A program made the position numbers and the translations under genes. Under the pieces are notes generated by a model, which saw only the letters and a program-made list of their open reading frames with translations, searched no databases and was not told where the DNA came from. Positions 1 through 6,848 of a stretch of 8,430 nt of DNA are shown here, in pieces; within the stretch, counting starts at the first letter, position 1; the number at the start of each line of letters is the position of its first letter. This DNA comes from Candidatus Aerophobota bacterium (GTDB lineage Bacteria > Aerophobota > Aerophobia > Aerophobales > Aerophobaceae). The DNA is taken from the NCBI GenBank assembly GCA_030672545.1, contig DAOVGF010000038.1, positions 1 to 8,430 on the forward strand, given 5' to 3'.

Positions 1-27
1 AAAGAAATAACATTTTTCATTTTTTTT

Positions 28-36
28 GGGGGTGAG
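28..36 (+). promoter_or_regulatory. Shine-Dalgarno site of the HDAC-family gene
   Basis: GGGGGTGAG lies 3 bases before the ATG at 40 and matches the anti-SD complement (AGGAGGTGA) well. It follows a run of eight or more T residues. The window begins too close upstream to see a promoter, so this gene could be first in its operon or continue from genes to the left. Confidence 0.7.
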
Positions 37-39
37 CAA

Positions 40-885
40 ATGGTGTACTTTTCTCCTCTTTGTCTTGAATATTGCTCTGAAGGACATCCGGAGTCACCAG
101 AAAGAGTAAGGGCCGTCTATGTTTACCTGCGGGAAAAGAAATATGTTTTTGGTGAGGTAAAATCGTGTCAAGATGAGGATATTCTTTTAGTTCATACCCA
201 GGATCACTTAGAGAGGGTTAAGAAGAATAAGTTTTATGATCCGGATACTCCCAATTTGGAGGGGATATATAAATATGCCCTTCTTTCAGCGGGGGGAGCT
301 CTTCAAGCTATGGAGTCAGCTCTTCAGGGAGAGTCTTCTTTCTCCTTGCTCAGACCACCAGGACATCATGCTACCAGGAACTCTCTGGGAGGATTCTGCT
401 ATTTTAACAATATTGCCATTGCTACGGCTAAAGCTCTTGGGAAGATTGCCAAAGTGGCTATTTTGGACTTCGATGGTCATCACGGGAACGGAACTCAGGA
501 TATTTTCCAGGTAGAGGAAAGAGTCATTTACTTATCTTTTCATCAATCTCCGGCTTATCCTGGAACAGGAATTGTTTCAGAGAGCAACTGCTTTAATTTT
601 CCTCTCATTCCAGGAGCAAGAGAAAGTCAATTTTTACCGTTATTTGAGGAAGCCCTGGAAAAGATTGAAAGATTTAATCCGGCTCTTATTGCCGTATCGG
701 CCGGTTTCGATGGTTACAAGAAAGAGAGACTCTTGAATCTGGATTTAGAGATAGATACCTATTTTAAGATAGGCAGAGGTTTGGGGGAATTGAACCAGCC
801 CATATTTGCAGTTTTAGAGGGGGGCTACCATCAGGATCTTCCTCTCTGCGTGGAGAGGTTTCTTCAGGGGATAAAGATAGGGTGA
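40..885 (+). CDS. Histone deacetylase-family metal-dependent amidohydrolase (acetoin-utilisation / acetylpolyamine amidohydrolase type)
   Basis: A 281-residue cytoplasmic protein with no signal peptide, covering the arginase/deacetylase fold. The family uses Zn(II) to hydrolyse N-acetyl amides of lysine, polyamines or small molecules. The catalytic set is complete: the HPESPERV entry motif near residue 16, the RPPGHH pair H109/H110, DFDGHHGNG with D143 (charge relay), D145 and H147 (metal ligands), SAGFD with third ligand D224, and the transition-state tyrosine Y263 in LEGGYH. The segment after SAGFD reads GYKKERLLNL, where most relatives have an acidic-acidic-Pro-Leu-Gly stretch, so the rim of the substrate pocket is divergent. 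At 281 residues it is shorter than AcuC (nearly 400) and close to compact archaeal and bacterial members. Its stop is 9 bases before the next ATG, which suggests an operon. The natural substrate cannot be told from sequence; a polyamine link is possible given the spermidine-synthase-like gene two positions downstream. Confidence 0.93.
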   Translation: MVYFSPLCLEYCSEGHPESPERVRAVYVYLREKKYVFGEVKSCQDEDILLVHTQDHLERVKKNKFYDPDTPNLEGIYKYALLSAGGALQAMESALQGESSFSLLRPPGHHATRNSLGGFCYFNNIAIATAKALGKIAKVAILDFDGHHGNGTQDIFQVEERVIYLSFHQSPAYPGTGIVSESNCFNFPLIPGARESQFLPLFEEALEKIERFNPALIAVSAGFDGYKKERLLNLDLEIDTYFKIGRGLGELNQPIFAVLEGGYHQDLPLCVERFLQGIKIG

Positions 886-894
886 GAGGACCAA

Positions 895-1617
895 ATGAGA
901 ATTAGTAGATTCTTGATTATCATCCTGGTGGGTACCTTTCTTCTTGCTCCACTTAGGTGGGGGCAAGCCGGAGAAGCAAACGAAGCAGTCTACCAAGCCA
1001 GAAGAGAGCGAATGGTAGAGACCCAGATTGTCTCCCGAGGGATCACCGATGAAAAAGTTCTTCAAGCGATGAGAAAAGTTCCCCGGCATCTTTTTGTAGA
1101 TGAGTCTCAAAGGACCTATGCTTATGAGGACAGGCCTCTTCCTATTCCCTGCGGTCAGACCATCTCTCAACCCTACATTGTAGCTCTAATGACTGAGTTG
1201 CTCGAACTCCGAGGAGAAGAAAAAGCTCTGGAGGTAGGGACGGGCTCGGGGTATCAAGCGGCAGTGCTCTCGGAAATTATTAATGAGGTTTACACCATCG
1301 AAATATTTGAAGAGTTGGGAGTGGCGGCCAAAAAGAGACTTAGTCATCTGGGCTATCAGAAGGTGAGAGTCCGGATAGACGATGGCTACTATGGTTGGCC
1401 GGAGAAAGCTCTCTTTGACGTTATTATTGTTACCTGCGCGGTGGGCCATATTCCCCCTCCTCTAATTGAGCAATTGAAGGAGGGGGGACGGATGTGTCTT
1501 CCTCTGGGTAGCCCCTTTCTGGTGCAAACCCTGATGCTGGTGGAGAAGAGAAATGGTCAGGTGATCAGTCGGAGTATTCTTCCAGTAAGGTTTGTCCCCT
1601 TGTTGGGAAAACATTAA
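895..1617 (+). CDS. pcm: Protein-L-isoaspartate O-methyltransferase, predicted exported
   Basis: A 240-residue SAM-dependent methyltransferase that repairs L-isoaspartyl residues in aged proteins. The core is typical of the family: RRERMVETQIVSRGI at the start of the mature region, MRKVPRHLFV, the substrate-binding GQTISQP motif (residues 87-93), SAM motif I EVGTGSG (113-119), and the C-terminal VRFVPLLG signature. Ahead of the core, residues 1-25 form a signal peptide: positive MRISR, a hydrophobic stretch LIIILVGTFLLAPL, then WGQAGEA with a plausible signal peptidase I site after QA. There is no lipobox cysteine. The classical enzyme is cytoplasmic, so this copy probably acts outside the inner membrane, or stays anchored if uncleaved. 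AGAGGA at 885-890 is the ribosome site; starting at the downstream ATG (1012) would remove the conserved RRER segment. The stop codon touches the next start. Confidence 0.93.
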   Translation: MRISRFLIIILVGTFLLAPLRWGQAGEANEAVYQARRERMVETQIVSRGITDEKVLQAMRKVPRHLFVDESQRTYAYEDRPLPIPCGQTISQPYIVALMTELLELRGEEKALEVGTGSGYQAAVLSEIINEVYTIEIFEELGVAAKKRLSHLGYQKVRVRIDDGYYGWPEKALFDVIIVTCAVGHIPPPLIEQLKEGGRMCLPLGSPFLVQTLMLVEKRNGQVISRSILPVRFVPLLGKH

Positions 1618-3990
1618 ATGCTATTTCTTTCGGTCTTTTTTATCTCTCTTGCGCTTCTCTCTTACGAAATCTTTCTCATGAGGGTCTTCTCTATTACCAG
1701 TTGGTCTCATTTTGCTTATATGGCCATAAGTGTTGCTCTTTTGGGTTGTGGAGCCAGTGGCACTTTTATCACCGTTTTTCAAAAAAGACTCAGAGAGAAT
1801 TTCCCGGCTGCTTTTTCTATTTTTTCTTTCCTTTTTTCTCTCTTTATCTTTTTCTCTTTTGTCGCTATTCAGAAGATTCCCTTTGAACCCCTGCAAATTG
1901 TCTGGTATGGCCGGCAGTACGGGTATCTCTTAGGTGAGTATCTGGTTCTTTTTCTTCCCTTTTTTCTCGGGGCTACCTGCATAGGGCTTTCTTTTCAGCA
2001 TTTACCCGGGGAGATAAATAAGGTTTATTTTAGTAATATGGCCGGTTCCGGAGTGGGGGCTCTTCTGATTGTTCTTCTTATGTTTTTCCTTTCTCCCAGA
2101 TACCTTTTGGTAATTATTGTCCTCTTCTCCTTTCTGGCCACTATTATCTTTGCCCTTTCTCTTAAAACCAGATGGAATCTTGTCATAATTATTTCCTCCC
2201 TCATTCTGGCTATTCTTTTCTTTTTTTCTCCTTTGGAAATGAGGATTTCTCCTTATAAGAGCTTGAGCACTACTCTTAAATTACCCCAGGCCAAGATTCT
2301 TACCCAGAGGTCCTCTCCCTACGGACTTCTTACGGTAGTGGAAAGTCCGGCCATCAGATATGCTCCGGGGCTGAGTCTTAATTTTTTTGGGGAACTTCCC
2401 TCTCAGTTAGCTCTTTTTATAGATGGGGATTCTCAATGTGCTATTACTCACTTTACTGGTGATTTATCCGAGTTTGAATATCTGGATTATATGACTTCGG
2501 CTTTGCCTTATCATCTTTTGGAGGAACCACGGGTTCTAATTCTGGGAAGTGGGGGAGGGTCGGAAGTCTTGTCGGCTCTTTATCACCAGGCTGACTTTAC
2601 CGAGGCAGTTGAAGTAAATTCTCAAGTAATTGATCTGGTGAAAAAGGACTTTTCCGATTTCTCCGGGAGGATTTACTCCCGAGTCGATGTTCAGACAGTG
2701 GTAGCTGAGGCCCGGGGATTTGTTGAATCCCGGACAGATAAATACGATCTTATCCAGCTTTCTCTTCTTGATTCCTTTAGCGCCTCCTCGGCGGGTGTTT
2801 ATGCCTTATCGGAAAGTTATCTTTATACCCGAGAAGCTTTCCAATGTTTCCTTGGAGCGCTCTCTTCAGGAGGAGTTGTTTCGGTTACTCGCTGGATTAA
2901 AATGCCTCCCCGGGACGGAATCAAGATTTTCGCCACTGCAGTGGAAGCCCTGGAGAAAATGGGGGTAAAAGAGGCAGCTTCTCACCTTATTTTCATCAGG
3001 AGCTGGGCAACCTCCACTCTGCTGATAGGAAGCTCTCCCTTCAGCGAAGGTGAAATATGGGCCGCCCGGGAATTTGCCGGCCAAAGAGGATTTGACTTAA
3101 TCTGGTATCCCGGAATTAGTCTCCGGGAGACAAACCGCTACCATATCCTGCCTCAGGCTTATTATTACGAAGCCTGCCGGAGTATTCTTTCTTCGAAAAG
3201 AGAGGAATTCTATGATGATTACCTTTTTTGTGTTCAGCCAGCCAGAGATAACTCTCCTTATTTTTTCTGCTTTTTTAAGTGGAAGTTTTTACCCCATCTC
3301 ATAAGAACTATGGGAAAGGAGTGGATCCCTTTCATAGAATGGGGATACGTGGTTCTGATTGCTACTCTACTTCAAGCTTCGCTGGTTAGTTTTTTGCTTA
3401 TTCTTCTTCCTCTCTTCTTTCTCAGAAAGCAGAAGGTGCCCCGGGTCAGGAGACTAAAAGTGCTTTTGTATTTTCTTTTCCTGGGGATAGCTTATATGTT
3501 CATAGAGATGTCTTTCATTCAAAGGTTTATCCTTTTTCTCCGTAGCCCCATTTACGCGGTCTCTGTGGTTATATTCAGCTTTTTACTTTTTTCTGGATGG
3601 GGGAGCTTATTTAGCCGGAGAATCAAGACCAGGAAACTTTCCGGTATTGTTATATCGGTGGTGGCCATTGTGATTATTTCTCTTGTCTATTTGGCAGGAC
3701 TAAAGACGGTTTTTTCTTTATTTTTATCTACCTCTGATGGAATAAGAATTGCTATATCAGTAGCTTTAATTGCTCCTCTGGCTTTTTTTATGGGTATACC
3801 TTTTCCCTTAGGGTTAACCCGGGTAGCCCGGGAGTTTCCCTCGCATCTTCCCTGGGCCTGGGGAATAAACGGGTGTTTTTCCGTAATTGGTGCTGTTCTG
3901 GCTACTACCCTGGCCATTTCCTGGGGATTTAATCTGGTTACCGGGCTGGCTCTCTGTCTTTATGTTAGCTCCTTCCTGGTACTGAGATAG
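1618..3990 (+). CDS. Multi-pass membrane protein with central spermidine-synthase-like SAM-binding domain
   Basis: A 790-residue three-part inner-membrane protein. Residues 1 to about 205 hold roughly seven hydrophobic helices starting LFLSVFFISLALLSYEIFLMR, a pattern typical of membrane-embedded spermidine-synthase homologues. Residues about 225-560 are a Rossmann aminopropyl/methyltransferase-like domain with VLILGSGGGSE (306-316), the ribose-binding acid in VEVN (E332), YDLIQL (376-381) and LLDS (D385). Residues about 576-790 carry five or six further helices, including the family-typical IEMSFIQRF (E630, Q635) and the SPIYAVSVVIFSFLLFSGWGSLF stretch. The usual spermidine-synthase signatures (GGGDGG; DSxDP) are altered, so aminopropyl transfer should not be assumed; such proteins are usually annotated only by domain. 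The ATG directly follows the preceding TAA, with only a weak GGGA at 1605-1608, which suggests translational coupling. The next ATG (1678) would delete the first helix. Confidence 0.85.
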   Translation: MLFLSVFFISLALLSYEIFLMRVFSITSWSHFAYMAISVALLGCGASGTFITVFQKRLRENFPAAFSIFSFLFSLFIFFSFVAIQKIPFEPLQIVWYGRQYGYLLGEYLVLFLPFFLGATCIGLSFQHLPGEINKVYFSNMAGSGVGALLIVLLMFFLSPRYLLVIIVLFSFLATIIFALSLKTRWNLVIIISSLILAILFFFSPLEMRISPYKSLSTTLKLPQAKILTQRSSPYGLLTVVESPAIRYAPGLSLNFFGELPSQLALFIDGDSQCAITHFTGDLSEFEYLDYMTSALPYHLLEEPRVLILGSGGGSEVLSALYHQADFTEAVEVNSQVIDLVKKDFSDFSGRIYSRVDVQTVVAEARGFVESRTDKYDLIQLSLLDSFSASSAGVYALSESYLYTREAFQCFLGALSSGGVVSVTRWIKMPPRDGIKIFATAVEALEKMGVKEAASHLIFIRSWATSTLLIGSSPFSEGEIWAAREFAGQRGFDLIWYPGISLRETNRYHILPQAYYYEACRSILSSKREEFYDDYLFCVQPARDNSPYFFCFFKWKFLPHLIRTMGKEWIPFIEWGYVVLIATLLQASLVSFLLILLPLFFLRKQKVPRVRRLKVLLYFLFLGIAYMFIEMSFIQRFILFLRSPIYAVSVVIFSFLLFSGWGSLFSRRIKTRKLSGIVISVVAIVIISLVYLAGLKTVFSLFLSTSDGIRIAISVALIAPLAFFMGIPFPLGLTRVAREFPSHLPWAWGINGCFSVIGAVLATTLAISWGFNLVTGLALCLYVSSFLVLR

Positions 3991-4008
3991 TAATTAAAAA
4001 GAGTTTTT

Positions 4009-4037
4009 TTGACTTTTCCCTTCAAAATTAATATAGT
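4009..4037 (+). promoter_or_regulatory. Sigma70-type promoter for the nucleotide-sugar genes
   Basis: TTGACT (4009-4014) and TATAGT (4032-4037) are separated by exactly 17 bases; each hexamer matches consensus at five of six positions. The start point would fall near 4043-4045, about 200 bases upstream of the aminotransferase ATG. It lies just after the stop of the membrane-protein gene. No comparable promoter was found before ugd, so this one may serve the aminotransferase, ugd and epimerase together. Confidence 0.6.
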
Positions 4038-4041
4038 AAGT

Positions 4042-4060
4042 AGGGAACGGTTCCCTTTTT
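4042..4060 (+). terminator. Short Rho-independent terminator-like hairpin
   Basis: AGGGAA (4042-4047), loop CGG, TTCCCT (4051-4056), then four more T residues: a six-bp stem with a tract of five T in all. It sits 52 bases after the stop of the membrane-protein gene and would end that operon. It also coincides with the predicted +1 of the promoter at 4009-4037, so for transcripts starting there it would be a 5'-terminal stem-loop rather than a terminator. The stem is short, so termination efficiency is uncertain. Confidence 0.5.
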
Positions 4061-4096
4061 CCGTTGAAGAAGATAACCAGAGGTTGAAGAGAGAGT

Positions 4097-4122
4097 GGTA
4101 GCCGCAGGCTTTCAAGCTGCGC
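4097..4122 (+). repeat. Palindromic GGTAGCC repeat, copy A (forward)
   Basis: Starts GGTAGCCGCAGGC and closes with an imperfect hairpin (GCAG-CTT pairing AAG-CTGC with one bulged G), ending GCGC. It is the first of three copies in this 256-base gap. Confidence 0.8.
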
Positions 4123-4133
4123 AAAAGGGCCCT

Positions 4134-4189
4134 GGTAGCCGCAGGCTTTAGCCTGCGTTTATTTGCGCAACCTAAAGGTTGCGGCTACC
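4134..4189 (+). repeat. Inverted pair of palindromic repeats, copies B (forward) and C (reverse)
   Basis: Copy B (4134-4157) contains the perfect hairpin GCAGGC-TTTA-GCCTGC. Copy C (4165-4189) is inverted and contains GCAACC-TAAA-GGTTGC. The outer arms GGTAGCCGCA and TGCGGCTACC are fully complementary, so the pair can fold as one long cruciform or as two side-by-side hairpins joined by an AT-rich spacer. This resembles paired REP/BIME elements. It lies between the promoter at 4009 and the gene at 4247, so it would be transcribed as leader. Confidence 0.88.
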
Positions 4190-4232
4190 TTTATGAAATC
4201 TAAAATTACAATATTTTTGGCCTGGCCAGGAA

Positions 4233-4238
4233 GAGGAG
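4233..4238 (+). promoter_or_regulatory. Shine-Dalgarno site fixing the aminotransferase start
   Basis: GAGGAG lies 8 bases before the ATG at 4247. An upstream in-frame ATG at 4163 begins inside the spacer/copy C of the repeat pair and would add 28 non-conserved residues, so 4247 is preferred. An in-frame GTG at 4241 is too close to the site. Confidence 0.7.
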
Positions 4239-4246
4239 AGGTGATT

Positions 4247-5392
4247 ATGGAAGTTTCTCTGATGGATCTTGAAGCTCAGTACCGAGAAATTGAGGATGAA
4301 GTGTTAGCCGTAGTCAAAAAAGTCTTGCGCAGTGGTTGCTATATTCTTGGTCCAAATGTCAGGTTACTGGAGGAGGAAATAGCCTCTTATTGTGGAAGCA
4401 AATATGCGGTGGGGGTAGCCTCGGGTACCGATGCCCTGGAACTATCCCTGGCTGCTTTGGGAGTGGGTGAAGGAGATGAGGTAGTTACCACTCCTTTTAC
4501 TTTTGTGGCTACGGCTGAGGCTATAGTTCGGGTAGGAGCCCGTCCGGTTTTTGTGGACATTGAAAAAGATAGCTTTAATATAGACCCTGTTAGGATTAAG
4601 GAGGGTATCACTGAGAGAACCAGGGCAATTGTTCCTGTTCATCTCTATGGTCAATCAGCCAATATGGAAGCTATTTTGGAGATAGCAGAAGAGTATCATC
4701 TTAAGGTAATTGAAGATGCTGCTCAGGCTTTTGGAGCTGAATACCGGTTTTCTCTCTCCGGGGAAAGTAACGGCCGGCCAAGAGTGAAAAAGGCCGGAAG
4801 CTTAGGGGATGCTGGATGCCTGAGTTTTTTCCCCACTAAAAACCTGGCGGGATATGGTGATGGGGGGATGGTTCTGGCCTGGGATGGTGAAATAGCTGAA
4901 AAACTGAGGAGGTTGCGGGTCCACGGGACCGGCCAGGATAGGTATTCTTATACTCTCCGGGGGAAAAATAGCCGCTTAGATGAAGTGCAGGCCGCCATTT
5001 TAAGAGTGAAGCTTAAGTATGTGGAGGAGTGGTTAAAGATGCGGCAGCAAAGAGCTTCTCTTTATGATGAGCTTTTGAGAGAAGTCTCCGTTCCGGTGAG
5101 AACTCCACTGGTGACCCCTTACACTACCCATACTTACTGTGTCTATACCATTTTAGCTCCTCATCGGAATGAACTTGAGGAATATCTAAAGAAGAAAGGG
5201 ATAAATTGTCGGGTCTATTATCCTGTTCCTCTCCATTTACAAGATACATACAAGTATTTGGATTACCATAAGGGCGATTTTCCGGTAGCGGAAAAGGTAT
5301 CTAAGGAGGTCATTTCTCTGCCCGTCTATCCTGAGTTACCGGAGGAAAAACTGAGATATGTTGTCCAGGAGATTAGGAAATTTTATAGCTAA
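4247..5392 (+). CDS. DegT/DnrJ/EryC1/StrS-family PLP-dependent nucleotide-sugar aminotransferase
   Basis: 381 residues from the chosen start, the normal length for sugar aminotransferases of aspartate-aminotransferase fold type I. Members transfer an amino group, usually from glutamate, to a 3- or 4-keto nucleotide sugar. The sequence shows the N-terminal EVSLMDLEAQY stretch, SGTDALELSL for the PLP phosphate, TPFTFVATAEAI, PVFVDIE, the cofactor-binding VIEDAAQAFGAEY (D157, Q160), the Schiff-base lysine K198 in SFFPTKNL, GYGDGG, and the substrate-side VHGTG and SRLDEVQAAIL. Between EY and SLGD there is a linker of some 17 residues rich in Gly, Arg and Lys, longer than in most relatives. The closest named types are WbpE, FdtB and DesV, but the keto-sugar substrate cannot be assigned. 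No dehydratase or keto-forming dehydrogenase that would supply it lies in the window. It is followed by 157 bases with repeats, then ugd. Confidence 0.92.
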   Translation: MEVSLMDLEAQYREIEDEVLAVVKKVLRSGCYILGPNVRLLEEEIASYCGSKYAVGVASGTDALELSLAALGVGEGDEVVTTPFTFVATAEAIVRVGARPVFVDIEKDSFNIDPVRIKEGITERTRAIVPVHLYGQSANMEAILEIAEEYHLKVIEDAAQAFGAEYRFSLSGESNGRPRVKKAGSLGDAGCLSFFPTKNLAGYGDGGMVLAWDGEIAEKLRRLRVHGTGQDRYSYTLRGKNSRLDEVQAAILRVKLKYVEEWLKMRQQRASLYDELLREVSVPVRTPLVTPYTTHTYCVYTILAPHRNELEEYLKKKGINCRVYYPVPLHLQDTYKYLDYHKGDFPVAEKVSKEVISLPVYPELPEEKLRYVVQEIRKFYS

Positions 5393-5405
5393 AGATCGCG
5401 GTAAA

Positions 5406-5428
5406 GGTAGCCGCAAGTTTTAGCTTCT
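5406..5428 (+). repeat. Palindromic GGTAGCC repeat, copy D (degenerate)
   Basis: Begins GGTAGCCGCAAG, then TTTTAGCTTCTC. The 3' arm should end in TTGCG but has TTCTC, so only the inner AAG/CTT part can pair. It is a decayed copy, 13 bases after the aminotransferase stop. Confidence 0.65.
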
Positions 5429-5439
5429 CTATTACAATC

Positions 5440-5476
5440 GGTAGCCGCAGGCGTTAGCCTGCGCAAAGAGGCTACC
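5440..5476 (+). repeat. Palindromic GGTAGCC repeat, copy E with closing inverted arm
   Basis: GGTAGCC (5440-5446), the hairpin GCAGGC-GTTA-GCCTGC, a short linker, then GGCTACC (5470-5476), which pairs perfectly with the first seven bases. This shows the full single unit: an outer 7-bp stem enclosing an inner 6-bp stem-loop. The tail GCGCAAAGAGGCTACC recurs as a near copy at 8035-8050. Confidence 0.8.
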
Positions 5477-5549
5477 AGATTATCATCGGGCGAGGTTAAA
5501 ATCACTGAAGTAATTTTGATATTACCAAAATCAGAATAGGAATCAAGAA

Positions 5550-6848
5550 ATGAATGTATCTATTATTGGGACGGGGTATGTAGGTTTGGTTACGGGTGCA
5601 GGATTAGCTGAATTAGGGAATAAAGTTTGGTGTGTGGATATTGATGATGAGAAAATAAAAAGGCTGAATAACTCAGTCATCCCTTTTTACGAGAGAGGAT
5701 TGGATAAATTGGTGGAACGGAATCTTAAGTTGGGAAGACTTAAATTCACTACCAGTTTAGGAGAGGGTATCAAAGAGAGTCAGATTATTTTTATTGCGGT
5801 GGGGACGCCGGCTAAAGAAGGGGGAGAGGCTGACTTAACTCAGGTGATAAGTGTAGCTGAAGAATTAGGCAAGGCTATGGAAGATTATAAGATGGTGGTA
5901 ATAAAGAGCACTGTCCCAGTAGGAACTTTTCCCCTGGTCACCGAGGTACTGAAAAGATCAAAAAAAACAGAAATAGATTTTGACATAGTCTCTAATCCAG
6001 AGTTTTTAAGAGAAGGTGACGCCGTCTACGATTTCTTTCATCCCACTCGAGTAATTATTGGTACAGAACCGGGTAAAAATGAAGTAGCTGAGATATTGAA
6101 AAAACTTTTTGCTCCCTTAAAAGCTCCCGTTCTTCAGACCGGCATTATTGATGCTCAGATGGTTAAGTATGCTTCCAATGTTTTTCTGGCCTGCCGAGTT
6201 TCCTTTGTTAATGAGATTGCTAATATCTGCGAAAAGGTCGGGGCCGACGTGATGAAAGTGGTCAAAGGGATGAGTTACGATAAACGACTGGGGGAGGGAT
6301 ATCTCAGACCAGGGATAGGCTTTGGTGGACCCTGCTTGATTAAGGATCTTAAGGCCCTGATTAAAATGTCGGAAAACTATGGATATAATGCTCAGTATCT
6401 AAAATCTATTCTGGAAAAGAATGAGCATCAGGTAAATTCCACGATAATAAAATTAAAAGAGGCTTTGGGAGGAGTTCTTTACCGCAAGGTAATTGGGGTG
6501 TGGGGATTGACCTTTAAAGCTGGTACTAATGATGTAAGAAACTCTCTTTCTATGAGGATAATAGAGCTTCTCCGGCAGGAAGGAGCCCAGGTGCAGGCCT
6601 ATGATCCTCAAGGTATGGAAGAGGCCAGGAGTTTAGTTAAGAATATTCAATTTTGCTCTCAGGCTGAGCAAGCTCTTGAGAATGCCGAGGCTTTGCTTAT
6701 TCTTACTGGCTGGCCAGAGTTTGCCCATTTTTCTCCGGAAAGGATGAAAACTCTAATGAGAAATGCTCTTGTTCTTGATGGAGTGAATCTCCTAAATCCA
6801 GAAGAAATGAGAAGAAAGGGTTTTATCTATCGGGGAGTGGGTCGATGA
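5550..6848 (+). CDS. ugd: UDP-glucose 6-dehydrogenase
   Basis: A 432-residue cytoplasmic enzyme of normal family length that oxidises UDP-glucose to UDP-glucuronate with two NAD+. The N-terminal Rossmann domain begins at once with IIGTGYVG (G7, G9, G12) and the adenosine-ribose acid D30 in VDID. AVGTP, IKSTVPVGT and SNPEFLREG (E151) follow. The central helix carries K206 and N210 in MVKYASN. The catalytic cysteine C262 and D266 lie in GFGGPCLIKD, where most Ugd proteins have GGSCFPKD; the cysteine and aspartate are kept but neighbours differ. The C-terminal domain has GLTFKAGTNDVRNS and AYDPQGM. UDP-ManNAc dehydrogenase is the main alternative, but length and motif order favour Ugd. AGGA at 5538-5541 is a modest ribosome site 8 bases before ATG. 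It overlaps the epimerase gene by four bases. Confidence 0.93.
   Translation: MNVSIIGTGYVGLVTGAGLAELGNKVWCVDIDDEKIKRLNNSVIPFYERGLDKLVERNLKLGRLKFTTSLGEGIKESQIIFIAVGTPAKEGGEADLTQVISVAEELGKAMEDYKMVVIKSTVPVGTFPLVTEVLKRSKKTEIDFDIVSNPEFLREGDAVYDFFHPTRVIIGTEPGKNEVAEILKKLFAPLKAPVLQTGIIDAQMVKYASNVFLACRVSFVNEIANICEKVGADVMKVVKGMSYDKRLGEGYLRPGIGFGGPCLIKDLKALIKMSENYGYNAQYLKSILEKNEHQVNSTIIKLKEALGGVLYRKVIGVWGLTFKAGTNDVRNSLSMRIIELLRQEGAQVQAYDPQGMEEARSLVKNIQFCSQAEQALENAEALLILTGWPEFAHFSPERMKTLMRNALVLDGVNLLNPEEMRRKGFIYRGVGR

Noticed and set aside
814..1449. Open frames on the minus strand at 814-1170 and 1186-1449
   Set aside because: They lie antisense to well-supported genes with conserved motifs and have no family-like sequence or translation signals.
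1621..1933. Alternative frames inside the pyrimidine-rich start of the membrane-protein gene
   Set aside because: Their odd Lys/Arg- or Phe/Ser-rich composition arises from the T/C-rich codons of the membrane helices; no independent signal supports them.
4163..4246. Upstream in-frame ATG extending the aminotransferase by 28 residues
   Set aside because: It starts in the spacer just before the inverted repeat copy C, has no ribosome site, and its residues do not resemble the family. The ATG at 4247 has a well-spaced GAGGAG.
5516..5544. Promoter before ugd using TTGATA at 5516
   Set aside because: The expected -10 position reads GGAATC, which is no match.
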